The notes under the pieces: model-generated
Database searches by the model: none
What the model was told of the DNA's origin: nothing
What the model saw: the letters and a program-made list of their open reading frames with translations, nothing else
Assembly (NCBI GenBank): GCA_038093975.1
Contig: JBBPTG010000034.1
Coordinates: 1 to 64,000, forward strand
From: Chalciporus piperatus
Lineage: Eukaryota; Basidiomycota; Agaricomycetes; Boletales; Boletaceae
Reading direction: 5' to 3'
Length of the DNA: 64,000 nucleotides
Part shown: positions 1-9,919 of the stretch, in pieces
How positions within the stretch are numbered: the first letter of the stretch is position 1
Layout: the number at the start of each line of letters is the position of its first letter
Made by a program: the position numbers and the translations under genes

Positions 1-576
1 TCTAGGTCCACCAGAGACGGGGGACCAGCAACACGAAAGAAGCCCTCAATAAATATCGATTCCACATTGTCCGTGCGCAGTTATGGCGCGTGAACGAGGT
101 GTGGCACGCGGAGAACAATAAGACTCGGATATCCAGGGAGAGAACAATGACTTTGTCCGAGAAAGGAAGGTCCCTATTATATGCATCCCGTCGCTAACCA
201 CAGCTATTAGTATGATTTTCTTCAGACCCACAGTGAATTAGACAGAGTGTACGATTGCAATCTGGAACACCCAGTCCCAATCGACACGAACCATTCCACT
301 CTGTCTCTAAATCCTATCTATGTGCACATGCTATCTCCGCAAGGGACATGCCATTATCACCGTGCGAGCTGTTATCTCATAGAATGTCCAATAAGTATCC
401 GCCCACTTGCCGCGAACGACTCGGAGGACGTTCCCCTGTATGGCCACATCTTAGATCTCACCAATTGCAGAGAGCCAACCTCCTCATATGCACTCGAGGC
501 GTGTCCGCACCGGACCAAGTCTCGTCCATATCACATGTCCGTCCACCATGTCCAAAGACACCATCTCCGAACATCA
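1..576. other. Intergenic, no gene recognised
   Basis: Short open frames exist on both strands but none shows a recognisable motif, a believable splice pattern or a conserved end. The stretch next to 577 is the 3' flank of the DAD4 gene. Confidence 0.5.
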
Positions 577-921
577 TTATGACGCCTCAAATTCTTGTTT
601 GGTAGCCTCCAGATTGTATTGCACGTTCTTGCGGTACTTGGTCGCTAAATCGGCGGCGATCTTGACAGAAGCATTCGCTCTGAGGATTTCCTGGTGCATA
701 CGCATTCGAATACGATGGGATGCATGGGTTGGTCGAGAATGATATAGCAAGGAAAAGACACACCTCTACACAGTGGTTCAGCTCAAGAATCATTTCCGTG
801 CATGCTGACTGGGCGGGGGTCAGACAGTGCTGGATTGACCACAAGTCCAAAAACCACTCACGGCGTTCTTTAGAATTCGTTCGAGAAGGACTGCTTGACG
901 TTCAGCGTGCGGGTTCTCCAT
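577..921 (-). CDS. DAD4: DASH complex subunit DAD4
   Basis: Three exons (921-862, 808-764, 690-577) join in phase 0 to give 72 residues, the same length as yeast Dad4. The product starts MENPH, as yeast Dad4 does, and ends with a YRKNVQYNLEAT segment that matches the Dad4 C-terminal signature (NLEAT). In the family, Dad4 is a small coiled-coil subunit of the DASH/Dam1 ring that couples kinetochores to spindle microtubules. The middle exon is only 45 nt, and the acceptor used is the first of two close AG sites (at 809-810), because the second would shift the frame. I see no damage. The identification rests on both ends matching and on exact length; it is one of the firmer calls here in spite of its size. 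Confidence 0.85.
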
Positions 922-1283
922 CTATGACGCGTGTACAGCACAGAGGAACGAGTGGTGGTACTGGATGCTCGTAGAGTGAACTCAAAGCGGAGCTGTGTGC
1001 GAGCAGATATATTTATCACTGGTCAGACTGAGAGGCTCAAGCTCAAATCCTTGGAATGTGCGCATGCAATGACAATCCTCCCAAACCCTTGCAAGAAGCC
1101 CAATGCTAGAAAGTTATTACATATATCTATGGTAACAAACTTCCCGTGCAAGGGTTGCAGCAGGAAATGCCAATCAATCTAGGAGTACCGCTCTTGTTTT
1201 ACAATCAATAACCCCACTACTATACAACATCTAGACTATTGGCGATTACTTATCCCACGCAGATCAAGCGGTACCGGTGCTGG
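922..1283. other. Intergenic between DAD4 and MARVEL gene
   Basis: This is upstream of DAD4 and downstream of the next minus-strand gene. I see no coding signal and no clear repeat. Confidence 0.5.
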
Positions 1284-2826
1284 TCAGTGTATGCTCTCCC
1301 CCGAGGGCACACGGAACCTAGGCCCGGACGGACGTCTCGCGCGCGGCTGTGAAAGTGGGTCTGAGGCGAGCGGTTCAGGAACAGGCTGCTCGGACGATGT
1401 CACTCCTGCCACGTGCCGCATCGGGAGCTCAAATGCGCTCGGCGGGGCATTTCGTTTCCGCCTTGGTTTGACTATGACGTCTCGGCGTGGCCAATCACCG
1501 AGGGGAGACGGGGAAGGCAGAGAAGTGCTCTGACTTGATACCGGCGCTGCTGCAGACACGGGAATCGAGTTTGCGTATAAGCTCGACGAAGGCAGCGACT
1601 GCGGAACACCGAGTTGGTCAATCCCCGGACTCCATGCGCTTGCCGTGTGTCGCACACCCGTCGTGGGCGGCAAGGCTCGTTTCGGGACGGGCTTCACGAG
1701 CGCAGGAACAGGGTGTGCAGGTGGTGGAGGACGAAGGGGTACGGCCTCGGGCAGAGTAGGTGAGAACGGAACCTCCATCTGCTCCGGTAGCGCAAACGTG
1801 GGTTGAAACGGCTCGATCTCATATTCGGAACTTAGCCCCTTCTGGTGAAGGTACGTCGGGGGTGGCTTGAAGTGCATAGACTGGGGTGTGTAAATCTCCG
1901 CAGGTACGCGCCTCTTGGGCCGGGATGTAGAGAGCGAGCTTGGCGCACTCGGGAGGCGCCATACAGTCTTCGTGAGGAGGGTCCTGACACTGGTAGACCA
2001 GACCCCCGGATCATGGTAATGTTGGGACACCGCTAAGACCACGAGAGAGACGAGGTATATAAGCACTGCAAAGCATGTTCGGGAGCTAGTCAGGATGGTG
2101 CCCAGAGCATGATGATGTACTACTGACATATGATCGTGCAAATCCAGGTGAAAGCGAGAAGCACCTGCCTTGAAGTGCATTGAGAATTTACGAATGCAAC
2201 AACTACCTCGAAAGGTCAACATTACAGCGAGTCTCAAAGATGGGTCGCATACCTTGACCGGAACACATGAGATCAGGCGCGATTGCGGCCACAGCTGCGG
2301 CGCCGGCTGATGTCGAAGCATCATGAGTGGACCCATCAACGGGGCTGATGATTAAAGCAAACGAACCAAGTTCCATTATCCAGAAGAGGAAGATCCATCC
2401 ACACTCGAACCATACGCGAGTAGTGAATGGGTGGTCGGTGCATAACAATTCCACGAATATCCTATGGCTGTATCAGTCAATTGGGACACCTTCTTCGGTG
2501 ACGAGCGCACAGGGTAAAGATCGAAGCAAGGCTAAATGCACCCAGGAAGATGAGATAGACACTGACTTGCGCTGGATAAATGATATTAGCTTGATGGCAG
2601 AGGTAGGGAGAGCAATCAGGGGCGTAGTCACTAACATGCCTCCTCGGAAAGAACGAGACTATGGTTCCAGACAGCGACGCTGCATATGATTGCATTACAC
2701 ATGGTAAACAGGGCTGTTAAAGTTGAGAGGGTTGTTAGGCTCAGAGAGCAAACGCGAGGACGAAGAGTTACCGAAGAAAACATAACGGGCGATGAAGAAC
2801 CTGAGCCTGAGGTTGATGCCTTTCAT
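1284..2826 (-). CDS. MARVEL-domain membrane protein with proline-rich tail
   Basis: The first exon starts at 2826 (MKGINLRLRFF) and the gene continues through about six short introns. Four hydrophobic segments can be read: one ending the first exon and running into the second, one with SVYLIFLGAFSLASIF, one with FECGWIFLFWIMEL, and one with LLIYLVSLVVLAV. The sequence between the third and fourth (GAAAVAAIAPDLMC) is typical of fungal MARVEL proteins, which sit in the plasma membrane or eisosome-like domains. The last exon, 1284 to about 2080, adds a cytosolic tail of roughly 250 residues rich in Pro, Ser and Arg with no recognisable domain. Intron ends were chosen to keep the frame through the membrane segments; the intron after PDLMCSGQ uses a GGTAG acceptor. 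Another MARVEL gene lies at 54382. Confidence 0.7.
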
Positions 2827-3105
2827 TCTCGGTATCCGGCACGTAGGAATGAGGTTAGAGGGCTGAGAGTGTAGGCCACGTAGCGGGCAGGTATTGAACG
2901 TGACACCTGCAAAGATCCAGCTCTGCCTCGGTATCTCGCGCGGTCAATGATGTGGTAGTGCAAGAAATGAATTGTATCTGGCTGTGCGGGTCCCGGGATC
3001 ATCTTGTATACATAGATTGCACGTAACCCTACATAAACGGGCCCGGTATGTACTTGAAACGCCGCAAACATAAGATGCGACCTTTACTTGGGGCTAGTGC
3101 TGCCG

Positions 3106-3203
3106 CGAGGTGAGGTCGAGGTGAGGTCGAGGTAGCGTCGGAGTTTTACCTCAGGATTCCGAGGTAAGGTGAGGTGCACGGCCACATGAGGTGAAGTGAG
3201 GTG
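3106..3203. repeat. Imperfect GAGGT-rich repeat
   Basis: The unit gaggtgaggtc, with variants, recurs several times and then decays into spaced gaggt motifs. It lies in the otherwise featureless stretch 2827-3254, just outside the Helitron end. Confidence 0.6.
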
Positions 3204-3254
3204 TCAGCCCCAGTGAAAAGTGGCTATGCCGAGTTATGTCCCTCTATGGTTTTG

Positions 3255-3285
3255 CTAGGTTTTCACCCGTTGTGCCGTTGGCACA
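3255..3285 (-). mobile_element. Helitron 3' terminus (hairpin plus CTAG)
   Basis: Read on the minus strand, a 6-bp stem (TGTGCC/GGCACA, loop AAC; 3285-3271) is followed 12 nt later by CTAG (3258-3255). Helitron 3' ends usually have a short hairpin 10-12 nt before CTRR. It sits about 120 bp after the stop of the Helitron helicase fragment and in the same orientation, which supports the call. The base after CTAG is C, not the T expected for classic insertion between A and T. Confidence 0.55.
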
Positions 3286-3378
3286 GGCAGCAGTTCATGA
3301 ACTTCAAAAACTCGAAAATTCTTTTACATTAGCATACAATATTTACAGATCATGATCAGAGAGAACAAAGGCAACAAT

Positions 3379-3784
3379 TTAGTTATTCAGTACATTCCTG
3401 AGTACCTCTGAATACACTATATTTACTGTTTTGTTTGTATTTTGGTCAGGAGAAAATGCAACCTTTAGATTTCGAGGATTTGTGCAGCGGGAAAGGGCCA
3501 CATATAATTGTCCATGTGAGAAGACAGGTGTGCGTAGATCCAAACCAACATGTTTGACACTTTGTCCCTGAGCTTTATTGATTGTCATGGCATAGGCAAG
3601 GCGAACTGGGAATTGTAAGCGACGAAGTGGAACAGGGAATTCATCTTTGTTGACATCCAAGGCAACTCGAGGAATAAAGACAACATTGTTGTCACCACCT
3701 TGTACTCCTTGGTTCTCCTGCCTAAGTACACGGCATTGCAGAACACGGCGAGTAGAGTTGATCAAGATCATTCGGGTTCCATTG
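3379..3784 (-). pseudogene. Helitron PIF1-like helicase, C-terminal fragment
   Basis: The frame reads NGTRMILI at its upstream edge, then a segment with AMTINKAQGQS and LYVALSRCTNP before the stop. These are the last conserved helicase motifs (V and VI) of PIF1-like helicases as found at the C-terminus of Helitron Rep/helicase proteins, where they unwind DNA during rolling-circle transposition. Only about 135 residues remain. The frame is open right up to 3784, where the retrotransposon LTR begins, so the rest of the gene is missing. It does not resume on the far side of the retrotransposon. Confidence 0.8.
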
Positions 3785-4240
3785 TGTTATGACGAAGTCA
3801 CAACACGGCGGGGACTTAAGGCAACACTAGGCCTTGCGAAGGAGTATGCTGAGTACTAAAACTTAATTGCGGTGAAGCAACAAATGGATTAGACTGAGGT
3901 CTGTGATAAGTACAGGGTTACTTATATACTATTGAGAAGTGCGCACAGACCAATCAGCCGAATAAGGAAAACACAAAGGGAAAGATAAATAAGGTAAATG
4001 GGACGATAGATAAGAAAAGGTACCAGGTACGGATTAGGGTCTAGGCCATGACATCATTGCTGACTCATCTAAGTCTGGACCTTTGTCACGTGACCTGATT
4101 ATGTAATAGTTTACGTAATGCTACAGGGACTACCGGAGCGGATTAAGATGAATCCGGCTTGACCCCTAAGTTGTAGACAAAGTCCAGAGTTCGAATACCG
4201 TTGTAGGCAAAAGTTTGAAAAGTTTTTAAATACTATAACA
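3785..4240 (-). repeat. 3' LTR of the chromovirus
   Basis: 456 bp, bounded by TGTTAT and ATAACA, which are inverse complements. It is about 98% identical to the copy at 9920-10374. It contains the same TATA-like site and the 11-nt motif (3885-3895) complementary to the primer-binding site. Confidence 0.95.
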
Positions 4241-4251
4241 CTATCCCCTCT
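4241..4251 (-). other. Polypurine tract
   Basis: On the minus strand a purine-rich run (AGAGGGGATAG) directly follows the Pol stop codon and abuts the 3' LTR, where the plus-strand DNA primer is expected. Confidence 0.6.
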
Positions 4252-7200
4252 CTAGGAATCGCATTCCAGGCGATTCGGCAACTTGCGCTCAGGAACCTCT
4301 GTCAGATTTTCGTATTTTTGGAACAAGGCAGAGAAATTTCCCATGGTCATGTTGATTCGACGTGGGGCGGACGGGTGCTTTTTGTGAAAAGCTTTGACAG
4401 CTTCAGGTGCATTTGACAAATGCGCTGCCTTTTCCCATGTACGGTCCGATATGTCCCAGCCTTTCCAATGAACCAGGTACTCTAATTGTCCTTGTTTAAC
4501 CTGAGACTTTACTACGTAATCCACCTCGTATTCTTCTTCTCCTTCTTGGTTGACTATGACCGGATCCGGAAGACGGACCGGTTGCCCTTTCAACGGTTCT
4601 CGAGCCGGTTTGACCCGTTTGACATTAACCGTGGGATGAATATGCATTGAATTGGGCAAGTCTAGTGTGACTGCATTGGGAAGAACCTTCGTGATCTGAT
4701 AAGGTCCGATCCAATTTTGCGTCATCTTTTTGGAGGGATAAGGTAATTTGAGGTTGTCCGTGGATAACATAACAAAATCTCCGATTTGATAATCTGGAGC
4801 TTCGGACCGATGCTTGTCCGCTTGCTCTTTCATCCGGTTCTGAGTTTCTTCTAACGCCTGCTCTACTTCTTTGTGTGCCTTTCCACATTTCTCTAAGAAT
4901 GTACCAGCCGGAGATGAATCGCCTTCGAATCCCATGCGTGGGAAGTAGTTTTTTGTTATAGCGAAGGGGATGGTTCCGGTAGCAGTGGAGAGGGAGGAAT
5001 TGTGATGGAACTGCGCTATCTTCAACCAATCAGCCCATTCCGTTTGACGTTTAGCCACGTAAGCGCGGAGATACTGCTGGAGTTCTCGATTCATACGCTC
5101 CGTTTGGCCATCGGTTTGGGGATGATAAGCGGTTGACAGCTTCTGTTCTATTCCTAGAAGGGTGCAAAGCTGCGAAGTAAACTCCGATGCGAATTGCGGT
5201 CCTCGATCTGAAACAATCGAAGAGGGAAGTCCGTGTCTACACCAAACATTGTCTCTAAATAGAATAGCTAATTCTTTTGAAGAAATTGTCTTTTTACAAG
5301 CGATAAACTCTACTTCTTTAGAAAAGCGATCTACAATTACACAAATAGCATCAAAGCCACGTGATTTAGGAAAACCCGTGGTAAAATCTATAGATATATC
5401 CTTCCAAGGTTCTTTTGGAACCGGAAGGGGAATTAATTTGCCAGCTTGTGCTGTTGACTTTCCCTTCGTGAGGGCGCACGTCTGACAATGTTCTACGTAT
5501 GTTTTAACGTCCTTTGTGACACCAGGCCACGAGAAATAACGAGTAACCAAGTGTAAGGTACGTCCTTGCCCACCATGGCCACCAATAGGGGAATCGTGAA
5601 GGATTGTAAGTAATTTAGTACGTAAAGAAATAGGAACGAAAACTTTGTTTTTGTCATTTTTAAATACTATAGATCCCTCATCAAAAACGAAGCCATCTAA
5701 AGTATCATTTTTTATTTTTTCTGATTCGTTTTGTATTTCGTCATAAATGGGTGAAGAAAGAGTAACCGTATTAATAAAAACAGAAGCAGGAAGGACAGTA
5801 ATATTTTTGTTATGGTCGGGATCTGCTTCTCCGTGATCTTCTCGACGAGATAAAGCATCAGCCCTTCCATTTGTAGCACCCGGTTTATAAATAATCGAGT
5901 AGTTATACTCTGAGAGCAACGCATTCCAGCGTGCTTGACGCGGGCTCAGAGTTTGGGGAGATTTCCAATATTCGAGATTCTTGTGATCAGTCCAAATCTC
6001 GAAATGTTCTCGACCCATTAGATAATGTCTCCATTCCTGCAAAGCCCGAATGACAGCTAGAAGCTCCTTGTCATAAACCGGGTAGTTCTTCTCGGCAGAA
6101 CTAAAGGAATGGGAAATGAAGGCACAAGGCCTCCAGAGGCCATCATCACATTTAACCGAGAGCACAGCTCCCGTTGCAATATCACTAGCGTCCGTTTCTA
6201 CTCTGACTTCTTTAGAGCGGTCAGGATAAGCTAAAAGCGGGGCGGTAGTGAATTGCTGCTTCAGCTTGTCAAAAGCTTGCTGTTGCTCCGGTCCCCACCG
6301 GTATGGTGTGTCCTTTTTGGTGAGGTCATTCAAGGGACGAGCAATGTCAGCGAAGCCTTGAATGAAGCGTCGGTAGAAGTTAGCCAATCCTAAAAAGGAC
6401 TGAACACCCTTTAACCGAGTTGGCGCCGGCCAATCCAAAATAGCCTGCACTTTTGAAGTGTCCATCTCTACGCCTTTCTGGGAGATAATCATTCCCAAGA
6501 AATCTACGGAATCCACCGCGAAGCTACACTTTTCTGGTTTTACGTAAAGATCGTTCTCTCTGAGACGTTGCAATACGGTTTTAACTATTTCTAAGTGCTC
6601 TGCTCTAGTTTTTCCGAACGTAAAGATCATGAGATCGTCGATATAAATAATAAGAACCCCATGAAGATCGCTAAATAGATCGTTCATCATTTGTTGGAAT
6701 GTGGGGGGAGAGTTCGTAAGTCCAAAGTACATGACGACAGGTTCGTAAGCGCCAAATGGAGTAACGAAAGCCGCTTTCCATTCGTCGCCTTCTTTTATTC
6801 TAACATTATTATAACCCCAACGTAGGTCCATTTTAGTAAACATATCAGCTCCTTTGAGCTGGTCTATAAGTCCGGAAATGAGGGGAAGAGGGTAAGCATT
6901 CTTGACAGTTCCCTCATTTACGTAACGATAATCCATAACTAATCTCTTTTTACCGTCCTTTTTTGGAATAAAGAAAACAGGAGATGTCTGAGGGGATTTC
7001 GACGGACGAAGATATCCTTTCGATAACTCCTTATCGATGAACTTTTTAACGTCATCTAGTTCCTGTTCGGACATCGGAATCACCCGACCCTTTTTAGGAA
7101 CGAAATCAGGCTTGAGATCTATTGCGTGGTCCCACGCCTTTCGGGTAGGCATACGCTCACTCTCTTGCTCTGAAAAGACGTCTAAGTACTCGTGGAGTTC

Positions 7201-7890
7201 TACTGGGACTTTCTCGGTGAGCCCCGCCTCAAACACTCGACGAATAGAAAATGAACGATTCAAATGATAGTTGACTACTTTGCACTGATCTGTGCAGCGT
7301 GTGAATCGTACTCGTTTGGCCACCCAATCAATTTCAGGGTTATGCCTCTCAAGCCAATCATAGCCGATGATCATGTGATGAGTGCCAAGTACAGAAACAA
7401 AAGCGTCCATATGCTCAAAATGTCCATTATGTCCCAAAACAAGCGAAACCTTGTGAGTGACACCGCCTATCGCTCCCTCTGAGCCGTCGGCGTTGTACAC
7501 TGGAATAGGAAAAGGAAGTTCTTCCAGTGTCAAACCATGTCGCTCACAGAACGATTTATCTATAAAAGTTTCGGTTGCGCCGGAATCCAATAGAGCGGCA
7601 AACTCCATTTTCTTCCATTGCTCCCCTTTATCGTACATAATAGTAATAGCGAGATCCAGCTCGTTTTTCCGATTCTGATTCCTTACATGTATTTTTGATG
7701 GGATTTCTTTTTTCGAATAATTTACTTTAAGGGAATTAAGCACGAATTGTTTTACTTCTGTCGCCACGCCACTAAGGGACGCCCTTTCAGAAGAAGAAGA
7801 AAAGTTATATTGAAACGGAACACAAGGAGTAGTACTAATACAACCATTTGGTACACTATGTCCGAGCCGCCGAGAACCCATTTCTCTCAT
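4252..7890 (-). CDS. Pol polyprotein with chromodomain integrase
   Basis: This single frame encodes 1212 residues. Aspartic protease motif LDSGA is near residue 102. Reverse transcriptase follows, with MDYRYVNEGT and the catalytic YIDD near residue 417. RNase H begins at VETDASDIATGAVLS. Integrase has an HHCC zinc finger (H...H...C-x2-C in the HDSPIGGHGGQG to CQTCA region) and a DDE core (DISIDF, SDRGPQF, and an E in GQTERMN). A chromodomain (about residues 1120-1185, VHWKGWD) ends the protein; in chromoviruses it targets integration to histone-marked chromatin. The start ATG overlaps the Gag stop by three bases (ATGA), suggesting translation by stop-and-restart rather than frameshifting. No internal stop or frameshift was seen, so it may be active. 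Confidence 0.93.
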   Translation of the reverse strand: MREMGSRRLGHSVPNGCISTTPCVPFQYNFSSSSERASLSGVATEVKQFVLNSLKVNYSKKEIPSKIHVRNQNRKNELDLAITIMYDKGEQWKKMEFAALLDSGATETFIDKSFCERHGLTLEELPFPIPVYNADGSEGAIGGVTHKVSLVLGHNGHFEHMDAFVSVLGTHHMIIGYDWLERHNPEIDWVAKRVRFTRCTDQCKVVNYHLNRSFSIRRVFEAGLTEKVPVELHEYLDVFSEQESERMPTRKAWDHAIDLKPDFVPKKGRVIPMSEQELDDVKKFIDKELSKGYLRPSKSPQTSPVFFIPKKDGKKRLVMDYRYVNEGTVKNAYPLPLISGLIDQLKGADMFTKMDLRWGYNNVRIKEGDEWKAAFVTPFGAYEPVVMYFGLTNSPPTFQQMMNDLFSDLHGVLIIYIDDLMIFTFGKTRAEHLEIVKTVLQRLRENDLYVKPEKCSFAVDSVDFLGMIISQKGVEMDTSKVQAILDWPAPTRLKGVQSFLGLANFYRRFIQGFADIARPLNDLTKKDTPYRWGPEQQQAFDKLKQQFTTAPLLAYPDRSKEVRVETDASDIATGAVLSVKCDDGLWRPCAFISHSFSSAEKNYPVYDKELLAVIRALQEWRHYLMGREHFEIWTDHKNLEYWKSPQTLSPRQARWNALLSEYNYSIIYKPGATNGRADALSRREDHGEADPDHNKNITVLPASVFINTVTLSSPIYDEIQNESEKIKNDTLDGFVFDEGSIVFKNDKNKVFVPISLRTKLLTILHDSPIGGHGGQGRTLHLVTRYFSWPGVTKDVKTYVEHCQTCALTKGKSTAQAGKLIPLPVPKEPWKDISIDFTTGFPKSRGFDAICVIVDRFSKEVEFIACKKTISSKELAILFRDNVWCRHGLPSSIVSDRGPQFASEFTSQLCTLLGIEQKLSTAYHPQTDGQTERMNRELQQYLRAYVAKRQTEWADWLKIAQFHHNSSLSTATGTIPFAITKNYFPRMGFEGDSSPAGTFLEKCGKAHKEVEQALEETQNRMKEQADKHRSEAPDYQIGDFVMLSTDNLKLPYPSKKMTQNWIGPYQITKVLPNAVTLDLPNSMHIHPTVNVKRVKPAREPLKGQPVRLPDPVIVNQEGEEEYEVDYVVKSQVKQGQLEYLVHWKGWDISDRTWEKAAHLSNAPEAVKAFHKKHPSAPRRINMTMGNFSALFQKYENLTEVPERKLPNRLECDS

Positions 7891-9209
7891 TGGCTGTTTC
7901 CTTTTAAAGCCTCGGCTGCCTGTGCCTTGGCTTCTGATTCAATGCGGTCGCGCCAGTACGCTTCCGCTTCTTGGTTGGTATATGCCGCTTGATGCGACAT
8001 GTAACTTGTGCTGGTGGACGGGCCAGCGGGGTAGGGGGAAGGGGAAGGGTAGGGTGCAGGGATGGTACCTGCGAAGGGCATCTGCCGGTTGTCAAACGGC
8101 AGGGAAGACTCAACGTATTGTTGCGAGTATGGATCCCACATAACAACTTGTCTCTGACGCGGCCTGTGGGGCTTTGGGCACGCGTTTGCAAAATGACCTG
8201 GCTGGTCGCAATTGAAACAGTTTCCCCGAACGGGGGATCTTGGCATTTGCTGTGCCGACAGATCCATCGGGGCTCCACGACCAGGCTGTGTACCTGTGGG
8301 AGTGAAACGGGGGGCCGCATACGGAGCGGGGGGACGTGGGAGCGGACGTGATGCGATTGGGTAACGAGGAGGGAAATACGGAAATGATGTTGAAGGCCTT
8401 GGCGCAGTCGCGGGTGCCTGACGAACTGGAGCACCGCGTTCAACGACGATACGTTCGAAAGTTCGACCCAACTTTCGGTAGGTGTCGATCGTATTGGTCA
8501 GATTTTGCTCATCAACATTGGTGTTGATTTGCGCCTGATAATAGATTTTGTAATCTATTGCCTTTTTCAGAAGCTCTTTGGCATGAGCGTCTTCTATCTC
8601 CGATTCCGCCTTCAACAATTCAAACTCCTGGAGGAAGATGTCCACAGGTTTCCCAGCCTGCTTCAATGCTTCCAATTTCCGGAGACTCTCATGAGCGAGG
8701 ACGTCAATCTGGAAATATGTTTTGAGGAGATGTGAAAATATTGTCCACGTGGGCCATGCTAGTAGTCCCAGGGGTTCTCGCTCAGGTTCTGGTTCGCCTT
8801 CTACCGGTGGCGGTGGTAGCAATTCGTATCGAGTCCATTTTTCTATCGTCATCTGGGCGAACCCAGCCGCTTTTCCTTCTAACCGTGAGAGTACGGCTAG
8901 ACATCGAACCTTGTTGTTTTTCCACGTATGGACAGACTGCCAGGCGTTGACCTGTGCCCACCACAAACGGAACTTGGTGCGGTCACCATCCCATTTCCCA
9001 GGGTCGGCAACCTTTTTGGACACGGAGTCCGAATTGTCTGATATGAGCGCCTTCAAAGCGGCGGTGAGAGCAGCGATGGGATCAGCGGGATCTGCCATCG
9101 GAGATTCGGGACGGGGAGTAGAGGGGTGTGAACTTTCGGATGAGGAAGGGAAGTGACTTGGGGGAGATCTATAACCTTGATCTTCTTGATCTACGAACTC
9201 TGCTGACAT
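7887..9209 (-). CDS. Gag polyprotein with CCHC zinc knuckle
   Basis: 440 residues. The N-terminal part is acidic and proline-rich. The middle carries the retrotransposon Gag capsid-like region (FRLWWAQVNAWQ through FFLQEFELL-like helices), and a CCHC zinc knuckle lies near residues 330-345 (CFNCDQPGHFANAC). Gag forms the particle that packages the element RNA. The stop codon TGA at 7889-7887 overlaps the Pol start. The first ATG gives a full-length product. About 700 nt separate it from the primer-binding site, a long leader that I could not assign to any frame. Confidence 0.9.
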   Translation of the reverse strand: MSAEFVDQEDQGYRSPPSHFPSSSESSHPSTPRPESPMADPADPIAALTAALKALISDNSDSVSKKVADPGKWDGDRTKFRLWWAQVNAWQSVHTWKNNKVRCLAVLSRLEGKAAGFAQMTIEKWTRYELLPPPPVEGEPEPEREPLGLLAWPTWTIFSHLLKTYFQIDVLAHESLRKLEALKQAGKPVDIFLQEFELLKAESEIEDAHAKELLKKAIDYKIYYQAQINTNVDEQNLTNTIDTYRKLGRTFERIVVERGAPVRQAPATAPRPSTSFPYFPPRYPIASRPLPRPPAPYAAPRFTPTGTQPGRGAPMDLSAQQMPRSPVRGNCFNCDQPGHFANACPKPHRPRQRQVVMWDPYSQQYVESSLPFDNRQMPFAGTIPAPYPSPSPYPAGPSTSTSYMSHQAAYTNQEAEAYWRDRIESEAKAQAAEALKGNSQ

Positions 9210-9906
9210 ATATCCTTACTGAACCTTATCTTCCAAAGGTTCTCTGGGGATGACAGACACGAGGACGAAGAAAATATTTTTTCGAGCGGAGGTAGTACCT
9301 GCGACGCTTATCGGAATCTCGGCAGACCTTCTGAGGAATTTTCCCAAGATCTGATTTGATTTTACACATACACTACTCTCGAACTTCTTTTTTCGAGCAG
9401 CAGCAAAAGCTATCGTAATACAGGATACTATTTTTTATTGTTTTCTATTTTTGTATCTCGGCGGTGCTGCCGGCTTACGTTGCTACGTATGACTCAGCCA
9501 AGGGGGCGGCGACGCGCTTTTCCCTTGTCGTCCTTCGCAATTGGGCACGATCCCAATCCGATCTTCGAACAAAATACTATAGTACTGAGGATAACAGAAA
9601 CAGGGCACTAAAGGCTGGCCCAAACGAAATGAATAGCCAGATGGCGAATGCGTGACGTCAACGGGTGATCACGCGAACCCGGATCGTGTCTACAGTTAGA
9701 GGGTTTGCGCGTGAGCGGACCCCAAAACGTCTCGAACGATCAAAAAGCCCCTTGTGCACTATGGGGAACAGCAACTTTATCCTTATTTATGACGGCGGAC
9801 GACCGTATAGACAACAGTGGATGGAGTTGTTTTCTCCTGTGTGTCACGTACACAAACGATGCTTTTTGACCAACTCTTTAGCCCTAGAGTCCGGGCGGTG
9901 TTTTCA
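9210..9906 (-). other. Retrotransposon leader (5' untranslated region)
   Basis: This lies between the primer-binding site and the Gag start. Only short shadow frames are present. Such leaders usually carry packaging signals; none was recognised from sequence. Confidence 0.6.
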
Positions 9907-9917
9907 AGTCTAATCCA
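9907..9917 (-). promoter_or_regulatory. Self-priming primer-binding site
   Basis: On the minus strand TGGATTAGACT lies 2 nt after the end of the 5' LTR. It is the exact reverse complement of the 11 nt at 10030-10020 in the LTR, which would be the 5' end of the transcript. Tf1-type elements prime reverse transcription with the cleaved first 11 nt of their own mRNA instead of a tRNA. Confidence 0.7.
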
Positions 9918-9919
9918 AG

